Assembly (NCBI RefSeq): GCF_000968135.1
Contig: NZ_FO538765.1
Coordinates: 1,689,819-1,753,818 of the forward strand
Source of the DNA: Magnetospira sp. QH-2
GTDB taxonomy: Bacteria > Pseudomonadota > Alphaproteobacteria > Rhodospirillales > Magnetospiraceae
Length of the DNA stretch: 64,000 bases
Reading direction: 5' to 3'
Below are positions 1 through 8,601 of the stretch, piece by piece; the first letter of the stretch is position 1; the number at the start of each line of letters is the position of its first letter. The translations under genes and the position numbers were made by a program. The notes under the pieces are model-generated. The model saw only the letters and a list, made by a program, of their open reading frames with translations. It did no database searches and was not told where the DNA came from.

Positions 1-545
1 TCCAAGGAACGTGCGGCGGCAATAAACACATGCGCATGGTCTTGGCAGACCCCGGCGCCGTTGGCCAGGGCCTCGACGGCACTGGTCGAGGATTCCGTTT
101 CGCCGGTCTGATAGTCGATGGCGTCGCGGATCGCGCCCATCAGACGGTGCAGGCAGTCCAAGGTATTCTCCGAAGCGCTCTCGGCGACCTTGGCCAGAGC
201 GCGGATTGCCCCGTCCGATTTGGTCTGTTCGGTTGTGCGCAGATAAAACAGAGGCGGGAAAGGTTCCATGGTGCCGCGGACGACTCCGTGGGTATCGGTG
301 GTATCCACCTGGCCCCGCACATGGATGCGCACTTCGTCATGGGGACGGTCGATGACCAGGGTATGGGTGACGTTGCCGAAGCTGTCGGCAAAGGCCTGCA
401 ACTGCCCGGCCCCCTGGGCTTCCACCGACCATTTGCGCAGAATCTGGCCGTCAAAGGGCTGGGGTGTCAGGCGCAGGCTCTGGATGGAATAGCTGACCGG
501 GCTGTCGTAGGAATAGACGGTCTCGTGGTCGATGGTGATATGCAT
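1..545 (-). CDS. Transglutaminase-like cysteine protease family protein (3' part cut by window edge)
   Basis: Read from the ATG at 545, the frame stays open to base 1 for 181 residues, so the C-terminal part is missing. The N-terminal ~115 residues form a beta-rich region beginning MHITIDHETVYSYDSPV, as in bacterial transglutaminase-like proteins with an N-terminal beta domain. Further on, GAGVCQDHAH carries the predicted catalytic cysteine; the catalytic His and Asp would lie beyond the edge. It starts 12 bases after the alpha-E gene ends, which suggests one operon with the alpha-E and ATP-grasp genes. Family knowledge: these three genes travel together and are thought to make or trim an amide-linked peptide or metabolite. 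The substrate is unknown. Confidence 0.85.
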   Translation of the reverse strand, partial: MHITIDHETVYSYDSPVSYSIQSLRLTPQPFDGQILRKWSVEAQGAGQLQAFADSFGNVTHTLVIDRPHDEVRIHVRGQVDTTDTHGVVRGTMEPFPPLFYLRTTEQTKSDGAIRALAKVAESASENTLDCLHRLMGAIRDAIDYQTGETESSTSAVEALANGAGVCQDHAHVFIAAARSL

Positions 546-557
546 GGCCGCCGCTCC

Positions 558-1508
558 CTATAGGTAGAAATGATAGTTGTCGGCGATTTCCATGCCGAGG
601 GCGTTGTTGCGGGCCAGGAAGTCGGTCAGGTACTCATGCAGGCCGTTTTGAAAAACATCTTCGATCCGGGAGTAGGTCAGTTGGGAATGCAGCTTACCGG
701 CCAACCGGTGGCAGTCGTAATGCCGGCCCGCTTCTCCGTCAATGGCCTCCAGATAGCGCACCACCTGAGACAGGGAGTAGACCAGCGAACGCGGCATTTC
801 CTGGCGCAAAATCAGCAGTTCGGCCACTTTCCAAGGAGTGATGGAATCCCGGTAGACCCAATGAAAGGAACCCAGGGCCGAAACAGACCGTAAGATCGTT
901 GACCATTGGTAATAGTCCGCCGAGCCGCCCACCGGGTCTCCGGCGGGTAGGAGAACATGGTATTTCACATCGAGGATTCGCGCTGTGTTGTCGGCCCGCT
1001 CCAAAAATGCCCCCAGGCTGATAAAGGAGAACGCCTGATCACGTAGCATGGTGCCGAGCATGGCCCCGCGAAACAGGGTCGAGCGAGTTTTGACCCAATC
1101 CAGGAACGGCAGCAGGTCGTCGCGCCGCAGATTTTTGCGCCAACGTCCGTCGAATTCAAGCCAGGCATCGTTGAGGCTTTCCCAAATCTCGCTGGTGAGC
1201 GCGGTGCGCACGGCGCGGGCATTGGTGCGCGCGGTCTTCAGACAGGCATGGATGGAGGAGGGATTGTCTTCGTCGAGGATGATATAGGCGATCACCGATT
1301 CCAAGGTGGCCTCGCCGTGTTTTTCAATCAGCCCTTTTTCGCAGGCTGCCGTAACCGCTGAAGAGCGCCATTCATTGCGGGTGCCGCCGCTTTCCCAGTT
1401 GGGCATCTGGCTCATGCGGTAGCCCACTTCGAGAATGCGGGCGAGGTTCTCGGCCCGCTCCATATAGCGACCCATCCAATAAAGGTTGGCTGCGGTGCGA
1501 CTAAGCAT
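558..1508 (-). CDS. Alpha-E domain protein (DUF403 family)
   Basis: A 316-residue, mostly helical protein. It begins MLSRTAANLYWMGRYMERAE, the typical N-terminus of the family. The ATG at 1508 is chosen because it matches that N-terminus and overlaps the stop of the upstream ATP-grasp gene by 8 bases, a sign of translational coupling. The frame extends further upstream, but that part lies inside the neighbouring gene. No enzymatic motif is visible. The family nearly always sits beside a circularly permuted ATP-grasp ligase and a transglutaminase-like protein, as here. A role as partner of the ligase is inferred from that association only. Confidence 0.88.
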   Translation of the reverse strand: MLSRTAANLYWMGRYMERAENLARILEVGYRMSQMPNWESGGTRNEWRSSAVTAACEKGLIEKHGEATLESVIAYIILDEDNPSSIHACLKTARTNARAVRTALTSEIWESLNDAWLEFDGRWRKNLRRDDLLPFLDWVKTRSTLFRGAMLGTMLRDQAFSFISLGAFLERADNTARILDVKYHVLLPAGDPVGGSADYYQWSTILRSVSALGSFHWVYRDSITPWKVAELLILRQEMPRSLVYSLSQVVRYLEAIDGEAGRHYDCHRLAGKLHSQLTYSRIEDVFQNGLHEYLTDFLARNNALGMEIADNYHFYL

Positions 1509-2976
1509 CGGTGGCCTCCGACGCGAAAGGGGACCGATGATCCTGCAAGATCCAGGTATCCTTGGTGCCACCGCCCTGGGAGGAATTGACCACCAGGGAT
1601 CCTGAACGCATGGCCACGCGGGTCAGTCCGCCGGGCACCAATCGCACCCTGTCGGCCCCCACCAAAACGAAGGGCCGCAAATCCACATGGCGCGGCGCAT
1701 AGCCGTCGGCGACGAAGGTCGGGCAGGTGGACAGGGCCAAGGTAGGCTGAGCGATGAACTCCGCCGGGTCGGCCTTGATCCGCTCGGCATAGGCGCTGCG
1801 CTCCTCGGGTGTCGCCTTGGGACCCACCAGCATGCCGTAGCCGCCGGATCCCGCCACTTCCTTGACCACCAGTTCGTTCAGGTTGTCCATGACGTATTTG
1901 TAGTCGTCGTCCCGGGCGCACCAGTAGGTGGGCACGTTCTTCAGCAGCGGTTCCTCGCTCAGATAAAACCGGATCATGTCGGGGACATACATATAGATCG
2001 CCTTGTCATCGGCGATGCCGCCGCCCACGGCGTTGGCCAACGTCACGCCCCCGGCCCGATAGGCGTTCATCAATCCGGGCAACCCCAAGGCACTGTCGGG
2101 GCGGAAGGCCAGCGGATCGAGAAAGGCATCGTCAATGCGGCGATAGATGACATCGACCCGCCGGGTGCCGTGGGTGGTGCGCATATAGACCCGGTTGTCC
2201 TTGACGAATAGGTCTTGGCCTTCGACCAGATCCACGCCCATTTTGTCGGCCAGGAAGCTGTGTTCGTAATAGGCTGAGTTGTAGAGCCCGGGGGACATCA
2301 CCACGACCGTGGGTTCACCGTCGCAGGCCATGGGGGCGACGGAGCGCAGGCTTTCGTGCAGGTCGTCCGGGTAGCGTTCCACCGGCGCCACCAGATGGCG
2401 GCTGAACAGGTCCGGGAACAGCCGCATCATCACTTCGCGATTTTGCAACATGTAGGAGACACCCGACGGGGTGCGGGTGTTGTCTTCGAGGACGTAGAAT
2501 TCCTCTGGGCCGGTGCGCACCAGGTCGATCCCGGCGATATGGGTGTAGATGCCACCCGGGACCGCCACACCGCGCATTTCCGGCAAGTAGGCCTTGTTAT
2601 GCAGCACCAAGCGTTCCGGGATCTTGCCGGCCTTGATGATCTCCCGGTCGTTGTAGACGTCGTGCAGGAACATATTGAGCGCCTTGACCCGCTGTTCCAG
2701 CCCGCGCGACAGGAATTCCCATTCGTTGGCCAGCAGGATCCGAGGCACGATGTCGAAAGGAATCAGCCGTTCCGGGTCGCCGCCTTCGCCATAAACCGCA
2801 AAGGTAATGCCGATGCGGCGGAACAGGGCCTCGGCTTCACTCTGGCGGACTTTCAGCATGTCCCGGGGGGCGGCGATCATCCAATCGGCCAACGGCTGCA
2901 TGCCGGGGCGGGGACTGCCGTCAGGCAGAATCATCTCGTCGAAAAAGTCGATGGGCGGTGGCTCGATGGTGGTCAT
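1501..2976 (-). CDS. Circularly permuted type 2 ATP-grasp protein
   Basis: A 491-residue protein of the size usual for this family (DUF404/DUF407). Visible hallmarks are the N-terminal DGSPRPGMQPLADW region, the LEDNTRTPSGVSYMLQNRE segment typical of the permuted ATP-grasp core, and a GSGGYGMLVGP loop likely to contact ATP. It should form an amide bond from a carboxylate and an amine using ATP, through an acyl-phosphate. It is first in a three-gene minus-strand set with the alpha-E and transglutaminase-like genes, and overlaps the alpha-E start. The promoter should lie in the gap before recO, which is transcribed the other way. The real substrate of these ligases is not established. Confidence 0.9.
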   Translation of the reverse strand: MTTIEPPPIDFFDEMILPDGSPRPGMQPLADWMIAAPRDMLKVRQSEAEALFRRIGITFAVYGEGGDPERLIPFDIVPRILLANEWEFLSRGLEQRVKALNMFLHDVYNDREIIKAGKIPERLVLHNKAYLPEMRGVAVPGGIYTHIAGIDLVRTGPEEFYVLEDNTRTPSGVSYMLQNREVMMRLFPDLFSRHLVAPVERYPDDLHESLRSVAPMACDGEPTVVVMSPGLYNSAYYEHSFLADKMGVDLVEGQDLFVKDNRVYMRTTHGTRRVDVIYRRIDDAFLDPLAFRPDSALGLPGLMNAYRAGGVTLANAVGGGIADDKAIYMYVPDMIRFYLSEEPLLKNVPTYWCARDDDYKYVMDNLNELVVKEVAGSGGYGMLVGPKATPEERSAYAERIKADPAEFIAQPTLALSTCPTFVADGYAPRHVDLRPFVLVGADRVRLVPGGLTRVAMRSGSLVVNSSQGGGTKDTWILQDHRSPFASEATDA

Positions 2977-3174
2977 GGGGGCCTATGAATCCCTGTCATT
3001 CGAGAGAACCCTTCGCAAATGCGGTGCCAGTTTTCAAAGGGCGGAAAAAAGCCTTCTCAGGAATCAATCGGCGCAATGCTGCATAAATATTAGCCTGAGT
3101 ACTGGAATGTGATTAAAAAGTGCGCATTGGCGAGAGGCGCTGTTCCTGCGCCGGGGTTCCGCTACAATACCGCC

Positions 3175-3885
3175 ATGGAATGGACCGACGACGGAATCGT
3201 CATCTCATTGAAGCGTCACGGGGAGTCCTCGGCCATTGTCGGGGTGCTGACCAAGGAGCATGGCCGCTGCGCAGGATTGTTGCGGGGAGCGACCGGAAAG
3301 CGTCTGCGCGGGGTGGTGCAGCCGGGCAACCGGGTGCGGGTGCGCTGGCGGGCCAGGCTGGCCGAGCACCTGGGAACTTGGAGCCTGGAACCCACCGGCA
3401 ATGCGGTGACGGCCTTTTTGTTGTCGGACCCGGTGCGGCTGGTTGCCTTGGGCAGTGCCTGCGCGCTGATCGAGGCCTGCCTTCCGGAACGGGAACCCCA
3501 TCCATCGATCCAACGGGCCTTGGACCTGTGGTTGGACCTTTTGGTGAGCGATGGGCCTTGGGCCGGGGCCTACGTGAAATGGGAACAAGGGCTGTTGGCG
3601 GAATTGGGGTTCGGTTTGGATCTGACCTCCTGCGCCGCCACGGGCGCCGTTGATGACTTAATCCATGTGTCGCCCAAATCGGGCCGGGCGGTGTCGGCGG
3701 AGGCAGGGGTCCCCTACAAGGACCGCCTGCTGCCATTGCCTAAGTTCTTATTGCAAGAGGGCGCCGCGGGGGATCCCAAACAGGTCCGGGATGGCTTGAC
3801 GTTGACCGGCTATTTTCTCGATCGCCACCTTTTCCATGGCGAAGGGTTGCCCGCTGCCCGACGGCGGTTCTTTAGCCTTTTTTAG
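3175..3885 (+). CDS. recO: DNA repair protein RecO
   Basis: A 236-residue protein. The N-terminus MEWTDDGIVISLKRHGESSA and the GLLRGATGKRLRGVVQPGNRV stretch match the RecO OB-fold domain, followed by the helical C-terminal domain. RecO loads RecA on SSB-coated DNA in the RecFOR gap-repair pathway. The ATG at 3175 gives the standard N-terminus; an in-frame extension to 3109 would add an atypical peptide. No Shine-Dalgarno is visible before 3175. Instead TACAAT lies at 3163-3168, so the transcript could start at or next to the ATG. In the family the C-terminal domain often has zinc-binding cysteines; here only scattered cysteines are present. Confidence 0.93.
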   Translation: MEWTDDGIVISLKRHGESSAIVGVLTKEHGRCAGLLRGATGKRLRGVVQPGNRVRVRWRARLAEHLGTWSLEPTGNAVTAFLLSDPVRLVALGSACALIEACLPEREPHPSIQRALDLWLDLLVSDGPWAGAYVKWEQGLLAELGFGLDLTSCAATGAVDDLIHVSPKSGRAVSAEAGVPYKDRLLPLPKFLLQEGAAGDPKQVRDGLTLTGYFLDRHLFHGEGLPAARRRFFSLF

Positions 3886-3940
3886 ATCGGTATTGATAGG
3901 GTCGCGTGGGTTTGCCGGGTTCAAACGGATCCAAAAAGCA

Positions 3941-4912
3941 TTAGCAATTGGGTTGGGCGGCGAAGCGCTGGAATAGGCTGGGTAGGGCGTCGATCCACTG
4001 TTGTATCATCACCGGATCCAGATCCCCGTCGATCAGATCCTGTTTGTCGTTGATGGGAGTGGCATAGGTTTCTTCATAGGATTCGCGGCTCAGATCATCG
4101 GCGCCGGTGAAGCGAATCAGGGCAGCATGGGCCGATGGATTGCGGGAAAACAGGTCTTCCGAGGCAAGGGTGGTGACGCGATCCTTGCCCGCGAAAGATT
4201 CCGCCAGGCCATTGAAGAGTGTCTGAAAGAAGAGTGACCAGGCGACCTGCTGGTGCTTCGGGTCGCCAACCATGGCGCATTGGACATAGGGCAGCATGTC
4301 CATGGTTAGTATGGAGCGGGGCCCCAATTGGCCGTCGTATTGGGATTTCTTCGACAGCCATGACCGGGCAACCTTGGCCGGATCCCGTTGCAAATGGAGG
4401 AAGCGAACCTCCTCGAACAGCAGCATCCAGGTGGGCCACCAAGTGCTCCAGGCATGGGCGACCATGGTCAAGGGCCGGTCCAAGGTCAGGGCGACGCGAA
4501 AGTCCGGGGCTAGAAAATGCATCAGGGTCTGGATATCCAGGGCGATGGAATCAGCATCGATGCGGCCCGTGACCAAGCGATAAAACATCTCGTGTTTTTG
4601 TTCGTGATGCCACAGGGTCCAGGCGGGCCGACTCATATAGGCGCCATTGCGATGAAGGGCATAGAGCTGATGGGACGTTTCCAGATAGGTCTGCAAGGCC
4701 AGCGTGCCGCATCGTCCGGTGGACAGGACCACGCGAGGGGCCTGTCCCTTGGCCTTGAGGTGATCGAATAGGGATGCCTGTTTTTCGAACGGGGAGAGAA
4801 TGCGTTTCAGATCGAGAGTTCGGCCCAGCGACAGGTATTGAGCGGCATGGGCAGCCAGAGTCCGGGGGGCGGGAATGGGGATACGCCCGCCTAAAAAAGG
4901 TGTGGTCAACAT
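3941..4912 (-). CDS. Sulfotransferase-like protein
   Basis: A 323-residue protein from the ATG at 4912; a GTG at 4969 would add 19 residues, and neither start has a clear ribosome site. Residues 64-70 (STGRCGT) resemble the 5'-phosphosulfate loop of PAPS-dependent sulfotransferases. The FLHLQRDPAKVARSWLSKKS segment at ~171-190 resembles the 3'-phosphate-binding motif (RDP at 176-178, then the conserved Ser). No signal peptide is seen, so it is probably cytoplasmic. It stands alone between recO and the divergent NDUFS4-like gene, so context does not reveal the acceptor. Family assignment rests on these two motifs; the substrate is unknown. Confidence 0.7.
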   Translation of the reverse strand: MLTTPFLGGRIPIPAPRTLAAHAAQYLSLGRTLDLKRILSPFEKQASLFDHLKAKGQAPRVVLSTGRCGTLALQTYLETSHQLYALHRNGAYMSRPAWTLWHHEQKHEMFYRLVTGRIDADSIALDIQTLMHFLAPDFRVALTLDRPLTMVAHAWSTWWPTWMLLFEEVRFLHLQRDPAKVARSWLSKKSQYDGQLGPRSILTMDMLPYVQCAMVGDPKHQQVAWSLFFQTLFNGLAESFAGKDRVTTLASEDLFSRNPSAHAALIRFTGADDLSRESYEETYATPINDKQDLIDGDLDPVMIQQWIDALPSLFQRFAAQPNC

Positions 4913-5028
4913 GGCGCCATAATAGGGAGGGGCGGAAGAATGGCAAATGGTCTGGCCCTGGTATCCCACGCCGGAGCATGGTATATGGCGCAGATAACAC
5001 CAACCGGATTGAGACCAGGAACAGCGCC

Positions 5029-5325
5029 ATGACAGATGTCGTGATTTACCAGCCCGCCAAGAATGCCATGCAGTCCGGTCGGGCGAACTCTCGTCAATGG
5101 GTGTTGGAGCATGAGGCCGAGGTACCCCGTTCCGCAGATCGAATGGTCGGATGGATCGGCTCCAACGATACCCAAACGCAGGTCAAACTCAAGTTTGACA
5201 GCCAGGATGCGGCCATTGCCTATGCCGAGCGTAATGGGCTTGGCTACCGTTGCATCACGCCGCAGCCGCGCAAGGTGATTGTCAAGAATTATGCGGACAA
5301 GTTCGCCTATAACCGGGTTCGTTGA
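5029..5325 (+). CDS. NADH dehydrogenase accessory subunit, NDUFS4-like (ETC complex I subunit)
   Basis: A 98-residue protein. The ATG at 5029 gives MTDVVIYQPAKNAMQSGRAN, followed by the family core (WVLEHEAEVPRSADRMVGWIG, QVKLKFDSQDAAIAYAERNG) and the C-terminal KNYADKFAYNRVR. The family is the alphaproteobacterial counterpart of the mitochondrial 18-kDa complex I subunit and helps assemble or stabilise the N-module of NADH:ubiquinone oxidoreductase. It is often encoded away from the nuo operon and next to a tRNA, as here (tRNA-Arg starts 27 bases downstream). This gene is one of the best lineage markers in the window. Confidence 0.92.
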   Translation: MTDVVIYQPAKNAMQSGRANSRQWVLEHEAEVPRSADRMVGWIGSNDTQTQVKLKFDSQDAAIAYAERNGLGYRCITPQPRKVIVKNYADKFAYNRVR

Positions 5326-5352
5326 CCCTCCCGTATTCACGGCAATCAAAGT

Positions 5353-5429
5353 GGCCCCGTAGCTCAGCTGGATAGAGCAGCGGACTTCTAATCCGCAGGT
5401 CAGAGGTTCGAATCCTCTCGGGGTCGCCA
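5353..5429 (+). tRNA. tRNA-Arg (anticodon TCT)
   Basis: A complete 77-nt cloverleaf. The acceptor stem GGCCCCG pairs with CGGGGTC, the D arm holds TAGCTCAGCTGGATAGAGCA, the anticodon loop CTTCTAA gives TCT, the T arm is AGAGGTTCGAATCCTCT, and CCA is encoded. It reads AGA codons. Confidence 0.97.
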
Positions 5430-5724
5430 TTACTTTACCCATTGTAACAATTGAGTTTAGAGGCGGATTGCTGTGTTCAATTCAGGCGGTGCCGCGGGTT
5501 TTAATTCTGAAGCCGGTTGATCGGCATGAGCCGGGCTCGCTTGGGTGAAAAGTACGGACGAAAGTCCGCCATGATCAAGCATTGTTCACGCTTGATCTTT
5601 GCGTAACGGCATATTTTCTTTCTCAATGTATGCTGATACCCTGCACTTCCGTTGACGATCTCCAGCATAGGATTCCCTAGAATTGATCCCAATACCTTCC
5701 CGCGTGGATCTATCGGCTTTCGCG
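5430..5724. other. Intergenic region between tRNA-Arg and the sugar amidotransferase cassette
   Basis: No convincing gene is seen in these 295 bases. They contain a small GGAC-GAAA-GTCC hairpin near 5556-5568 and a longer one, GATCAAGC (5573-5580) with GCTTGATC (5590-5597), followed by TTT, which could end the tRNA transcript. The promoter of the downstream cassette should lie after it. A TTG at 5683, in frame with the amidotransferase, is an alternative start. Confidence 0.4.
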
Positions 5725-6996
5725 ATGGACAGCGGAGATCTGGAAATCAAGTACGGCCTGCCCGGCAATATAAACTTTTGTAATTCATGCGTGATTTCCA
5801 ATCAGAAGCCGACGTCGGAAATCGAATTTGAGCATACACGTAAAAAACGAAAGTCTACGGTCGCCTTTGATGACCAGATGGTCTGCGATGCTTGCCATAC
5901 GGTGGCGAAAAAGGAGAAAACTGACTGGGAATCGAGAGAGCGGGAGCTTGTTGATCTTTGTAATCGCTATCGTAGAACAGATGGGCGATATGACTGCCTT
6001 GTACCTGGTTCGGGAGGCAAGGACAGTTTCTATGCGGCACATCTGCTTAAATACAAATACGGCATGCACCCATTGACGGTTACCTGGGCGCCGCACCTCT
6101 ATACCGATTGGGGTTTTCAGAACTTTCAGGCCTGGATTCACGCTGGATTTGATAATTTCAAGATGACCCCTGACGGGCGGACTCATCGATTGCTGACCCG
6201 CCTGGCATTGGAGAACTTGTTCCATCCCTTTCAGCCTTTCGTTATCGGGCAGAAGGTCTTGGCACCCAAAATGTCAGTGTTGATGGATATCCCACTGGTT
6301 TTCTTTGGTGAAAATGAGGCGGAATACGGAAATCCAAGATCCGACAATAGCTTCAGCCAACGGGATCTGTCCTACTTTACTTCTGATCGTCAATCCGAGG
6401 TCGTTCTCGGGGGGGTGCCCGTCCGGCAGCTTATCGAGGACTACGGTATTCAAGCTTGTGAACTTGAACCCTACAAGCCGAGTGACCCGGAAGCGATCCG
6501 CAAGACAAAAACGGAAGTTCATTATCTGGGCTACTATGTGAAGTGGCACCCTCAATCAGCCTATTACTACGCTGTGGAACATGGTGATTTCGTTCCCAGC
6601 CCGGAGAGGACACCGGGGACCTATTCGAAATACAATTCGATCGACGACCGTATCGATGACTTCCACTACTATACGACATACATCAAATTCGGCATCGGTC
6701 GTGCCACGTACGACGCCGCCCAGGAGTGCCGGTCCGGGGACATTTCGCGCGACGAGGCTATGGCACTGGTTCGCAAATACGATGGTGAGTTTCCCGAGCG
6801 CTTCGCCGATGAGATCTTTCGCTATCTCTCCATCCCTGAGAAACAGTTTCCGCGTGCCCACAAGATGTTTGAGCAGCCGGTCATCGATCGCCAATATTTC
6901 GACCTTCTTGCCGACAGTTTCAGATCCCCGCATATCTGGGCCCATGCGGACGGCCAATGGAAACTGCGTAAAACCGTCTATGGGCATCTGGCCTGA
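5725..6996 (+). CDS. N-acetyl sugar amidotransferase (WbpG/PseA/LegG-type)
   Basis: A 423-residue protein. It has two CxxC pairs (C19/C22 and C54/C57), likely a metal site, and then an ATP PP-loop PGSGGKDS at 94-101, as in N-type ATP pyrophosphatases. With a HisH/HisF pair feeding ammonia, such enzymes convert an N-acetyl group on a nucleotide-linked sugar or nonulosonic acid to an acetamidino group (WbpG in Pseudomonas LPS; the Campylobacter flagellin sugar enzymes). The ATG at 5725 gives the usual MDSGDLEIKYGLP...FCNSC start; TTG 5683 is possible. Its stop overlaps the HisF-like start by one base. The final glycan cannot be told from this window. Confidence 0.88.
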   Translation: MDSGDLEIKYGLPGNINFCNSCVISNQKPTSEIEFEHTRKKRKSTVAFDDQMVCDACHTVAKKEKTDWESRERELVDLCNRYRRTDGRYDCLVPGSGGKDSFYAAHLLKYKYGMHPLTVTWAPHLYTDWGFQNFQAWIHAGFDNFKMTPDGRTHRLLTRLALENLFHPFQPFVIGQKVLAPKMSVLMDIPLVFFGENEAEYGNPRSDNSFSQRDLSYFTSDRQSEVVLGGVPVRQLIEDYGIQACELEPYKPSDPEAIRKTKTEVHYLGYYVKWHPQSAYYYAVEHGDFVPSPERTPGTYSKYNSIDDRIDDFHYYTTYIKFGIGRATYDAAQECRSGDISRDEAMALVRKYDGEFPERFADEIFRYLSIPEKQFPRAHKMFEQPVIDRQYFDLLADSFRSPHIWAHADGQWKLRKTVYGHLA

Positions 6997-7766
6997 TGTC
7001 GCTGGCGCTGCGTCTCATTGCCCGCCTCGATGTGAAAGGCCCCAATCTGATCAAGCCCGTTCAGTTGGAGGGGGTGCGCAAAGTCGGCGACCCAAAGGCT
7101 TTTGCCGGTCGCTACTATGAGCAAGGGATCGATGAAATCCTCTACATGGACGCCGTGGCGAGCCTCTATGACCGGGAGACGCTGGTGGAGATCGTTCGGC
7201 ATACGGCAGAGCGTGTCTTCGTCCCGATCACGGTGGGTGGCGGCTTGCGGACGATCGATGATGTTCGGGAAATTCTGCGCGCTGGCGCAGACAAGGTTGC
7301 GATCAATTCCGAAGCGACCCGCCGCCCGCAGTTCATTACCGAAGTCGCGCAGACATTTGGGTCTCAATGCATGGTCCTGCAAATCGATGCCAAAGCCGAT
7401 GGGAAAGGCAAATGGGAGGCCTACAGGGACGGGGGCCGCGAACATACCGGGCTTGATGCCGTGGCCTGGGCGATACGGGGCTGCGAGTTAGGCGCCGGTG
7501 AAATTCTCGCAACGGGAATTGACCATGAAGGGATGCGTCGCGGCTTTGATATTGACCTCACCCGACAGGTTTCCGAGGCGGTACCAGTGCCCGTTATCGC
7601 TTCCGGCGGAATGGGGGCCTTAGCGCATCTCGTCGAGGTCGCGGAAAAAGCCAAACCGAATGCCGTCGCCATGGCCCATGTTCTTCACTACGGGGAGATG
7701 TCTTTGGGCGACGTTCGCTCTGGTGCTCTGGATGCCGGATTGCCTGTTAGGAGAGCTTTTAGTTGA
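6996..7766 (+). CDS. hisF: HisF-like cyclase subunit of the sugar amidotransferase cassette
   Basis: A 256-residue TIM barrel. The HisF catalytic-type aspartates are kept (D12 in ARLDVKG and D131 in LQIDAKADG), as are PITVGGGLRT and VIASGGMG, which bind phosphate. The first loop (GPNLIKPVQLEGVRKVGDP) differs from the histidine-biosynthesis form and resembles HisF copies found beside wbpG-type genes. It starts one base inside the amidotransferase stop and overlaps the HisH-like start by four bases, so all three are translationally coupled. I infer that it works with HisH as an ammonia channel for the amidotransferase rather than in histidine synthesis; no other his gene is nearby. Confidence 0.88.
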   Translation: MSLALRLIARLDVKGPNLIKPVQLEGVRKVGDPKAFAGRYYEQGIDEILYMDAVASLYDRETLVEIVRHTAERVFVPITVGGGLRTIDDVREILRAGADKVAINSEATRRPQFITEVAQTFGSQCMVLQIDAKADGKGKWEAYRDGGREHTGLDAVAWAIRGCELGAGEILATGIDHEGMRRGFDIDLTRQVSEAVPVPVIASGGMGALAHLVEVAEKAKPNAVAMAHVLHYGEMSLGDVRSGALDAGLPVRRAFS

Positions 7767-8410
7767 CCGAGGTGACCATCGCTGACTACGGCGCGAGCAA
7801 TATACTAAGCATAATGAGGGCTTTTCAGCACCTTGACGTGGATGTGTCCTGTGCGGATCAGCCCGCGGACATTCTCGCGGCAAAGCGCCTCGTGGTTCCC
7901 GGCGTCGGCGCCTTTGGTGATTCCATGAGAGCCCTTCATCGTCAGGGGATGGCCGCCGCCATTGTCGAGTTCGCCCAGTCAGGAAGACCGCTCCTCGGCA
8001 TCTGCCTTGGCATGCAGTTGTTGTTCGACTCATCCAGTGAGTTCGAAGAAATGCCGGGATTGGGCCTGATTGCCGGCCGGGTTGACCCGATCCACGCCAC
8101 GGGAATCAATGGTTTGCCCCATAAAATACCCCATGTGGGTTGGAATAGATTGCGCGGCGCGCCATGGAGCGGGTCCATCCTGAGGGACCTTCCTCCGAAG
8201 CCTTATGTTTACTTTGTGCATTCCTTCGCTGCCCGTCCGGCAAAGGCGTCCGAAATATTGGCCACCACCGCCTATGATGGCCGGGAAATCGTTGCTGCGG
8301 TGCAAAGCGACAATCTTATCGGCACCCAGTTTCATCCCGAGAAAAGCGGGGAGCAAGGGCTAACGATTCTCGCTAATTTCATGACGGAATGTGGTGGCTT
8401 GAAAAGATAA
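7763..8410 (+). CDS. hisH: HisH-like glutamine amidotransferase of the same cassette
   Basis: A 215-residue class I glutamine amidotransferase. The triad is visible: C81 in LLGICLGMQLLF, and H191 and E193 in GTQFHPEKSG. It should hydrolyse glutamine and pass ammonia through the HisF-like barrel. The start is the TTG at 7763, inside the stop of the HisF-like gene (4-base overlap). This is the last gene of the three; it is followed by about 140 bases without genes and then the tRNA-Lys terminator. See the two preceding genes for the proposed joint role in acetamidino-sugar synthesis. Confidence 0.9.
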   Translation: MTEVTIADYGASNILSIMRAFQHLDVDVSCADQPADILAAKRLVVPGVGAFGDSMRALHRQGMAAAIVEFAQSGRPLLGICLGMQLLFDSSSEFEEMPGLGLIAGRVDPIHATGINGLPHKIPHVGWNRLRGAPWSGSILRDLPPKPYVYFVHSFAARPAKASEILATTAYDGREIVAAVQSDNLIGTQFHPEKSGEQGLTILANFMTECGGLKR

Positions 8411-8547
8411 GATCAGCCAAGCGCGGTTCATGTTTAATAGAACCCTGCACAAAGGCGCACCCCTTTGATTGCGTTTGGATCTACCGAAACTCCGGCGGAT
8501 CCTCCTTCTGCTTAATACATAATTGGGCTGTCCCATGCTTGCCCGCA

Positions 8548-8593
8548 TAAAAAAACGGCTTAGAAATCAGCAACAGTTGATCTCTAAGCCGTT
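8548..8593 (-). terminator. Rho-independent terminator of tRNA-Lys
   Basis: On the minus strand an 11-bp stem AACGGCTTAGA (8583-8593 with 8554-8564) is followed by a run of T. It lies just after the 3' end of tRNA-Lys. Confidence 0.8.
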
Positions 8594-8601
8594 GATTTAA
8601 A

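Noticed and set aside
6996-8410. HisF/HisH as the histidine biosynthesis enzyme
   Set aside because: No other his gene is present, the HisF loop differs, and the pair is coupled to a sugar amidotransferase.
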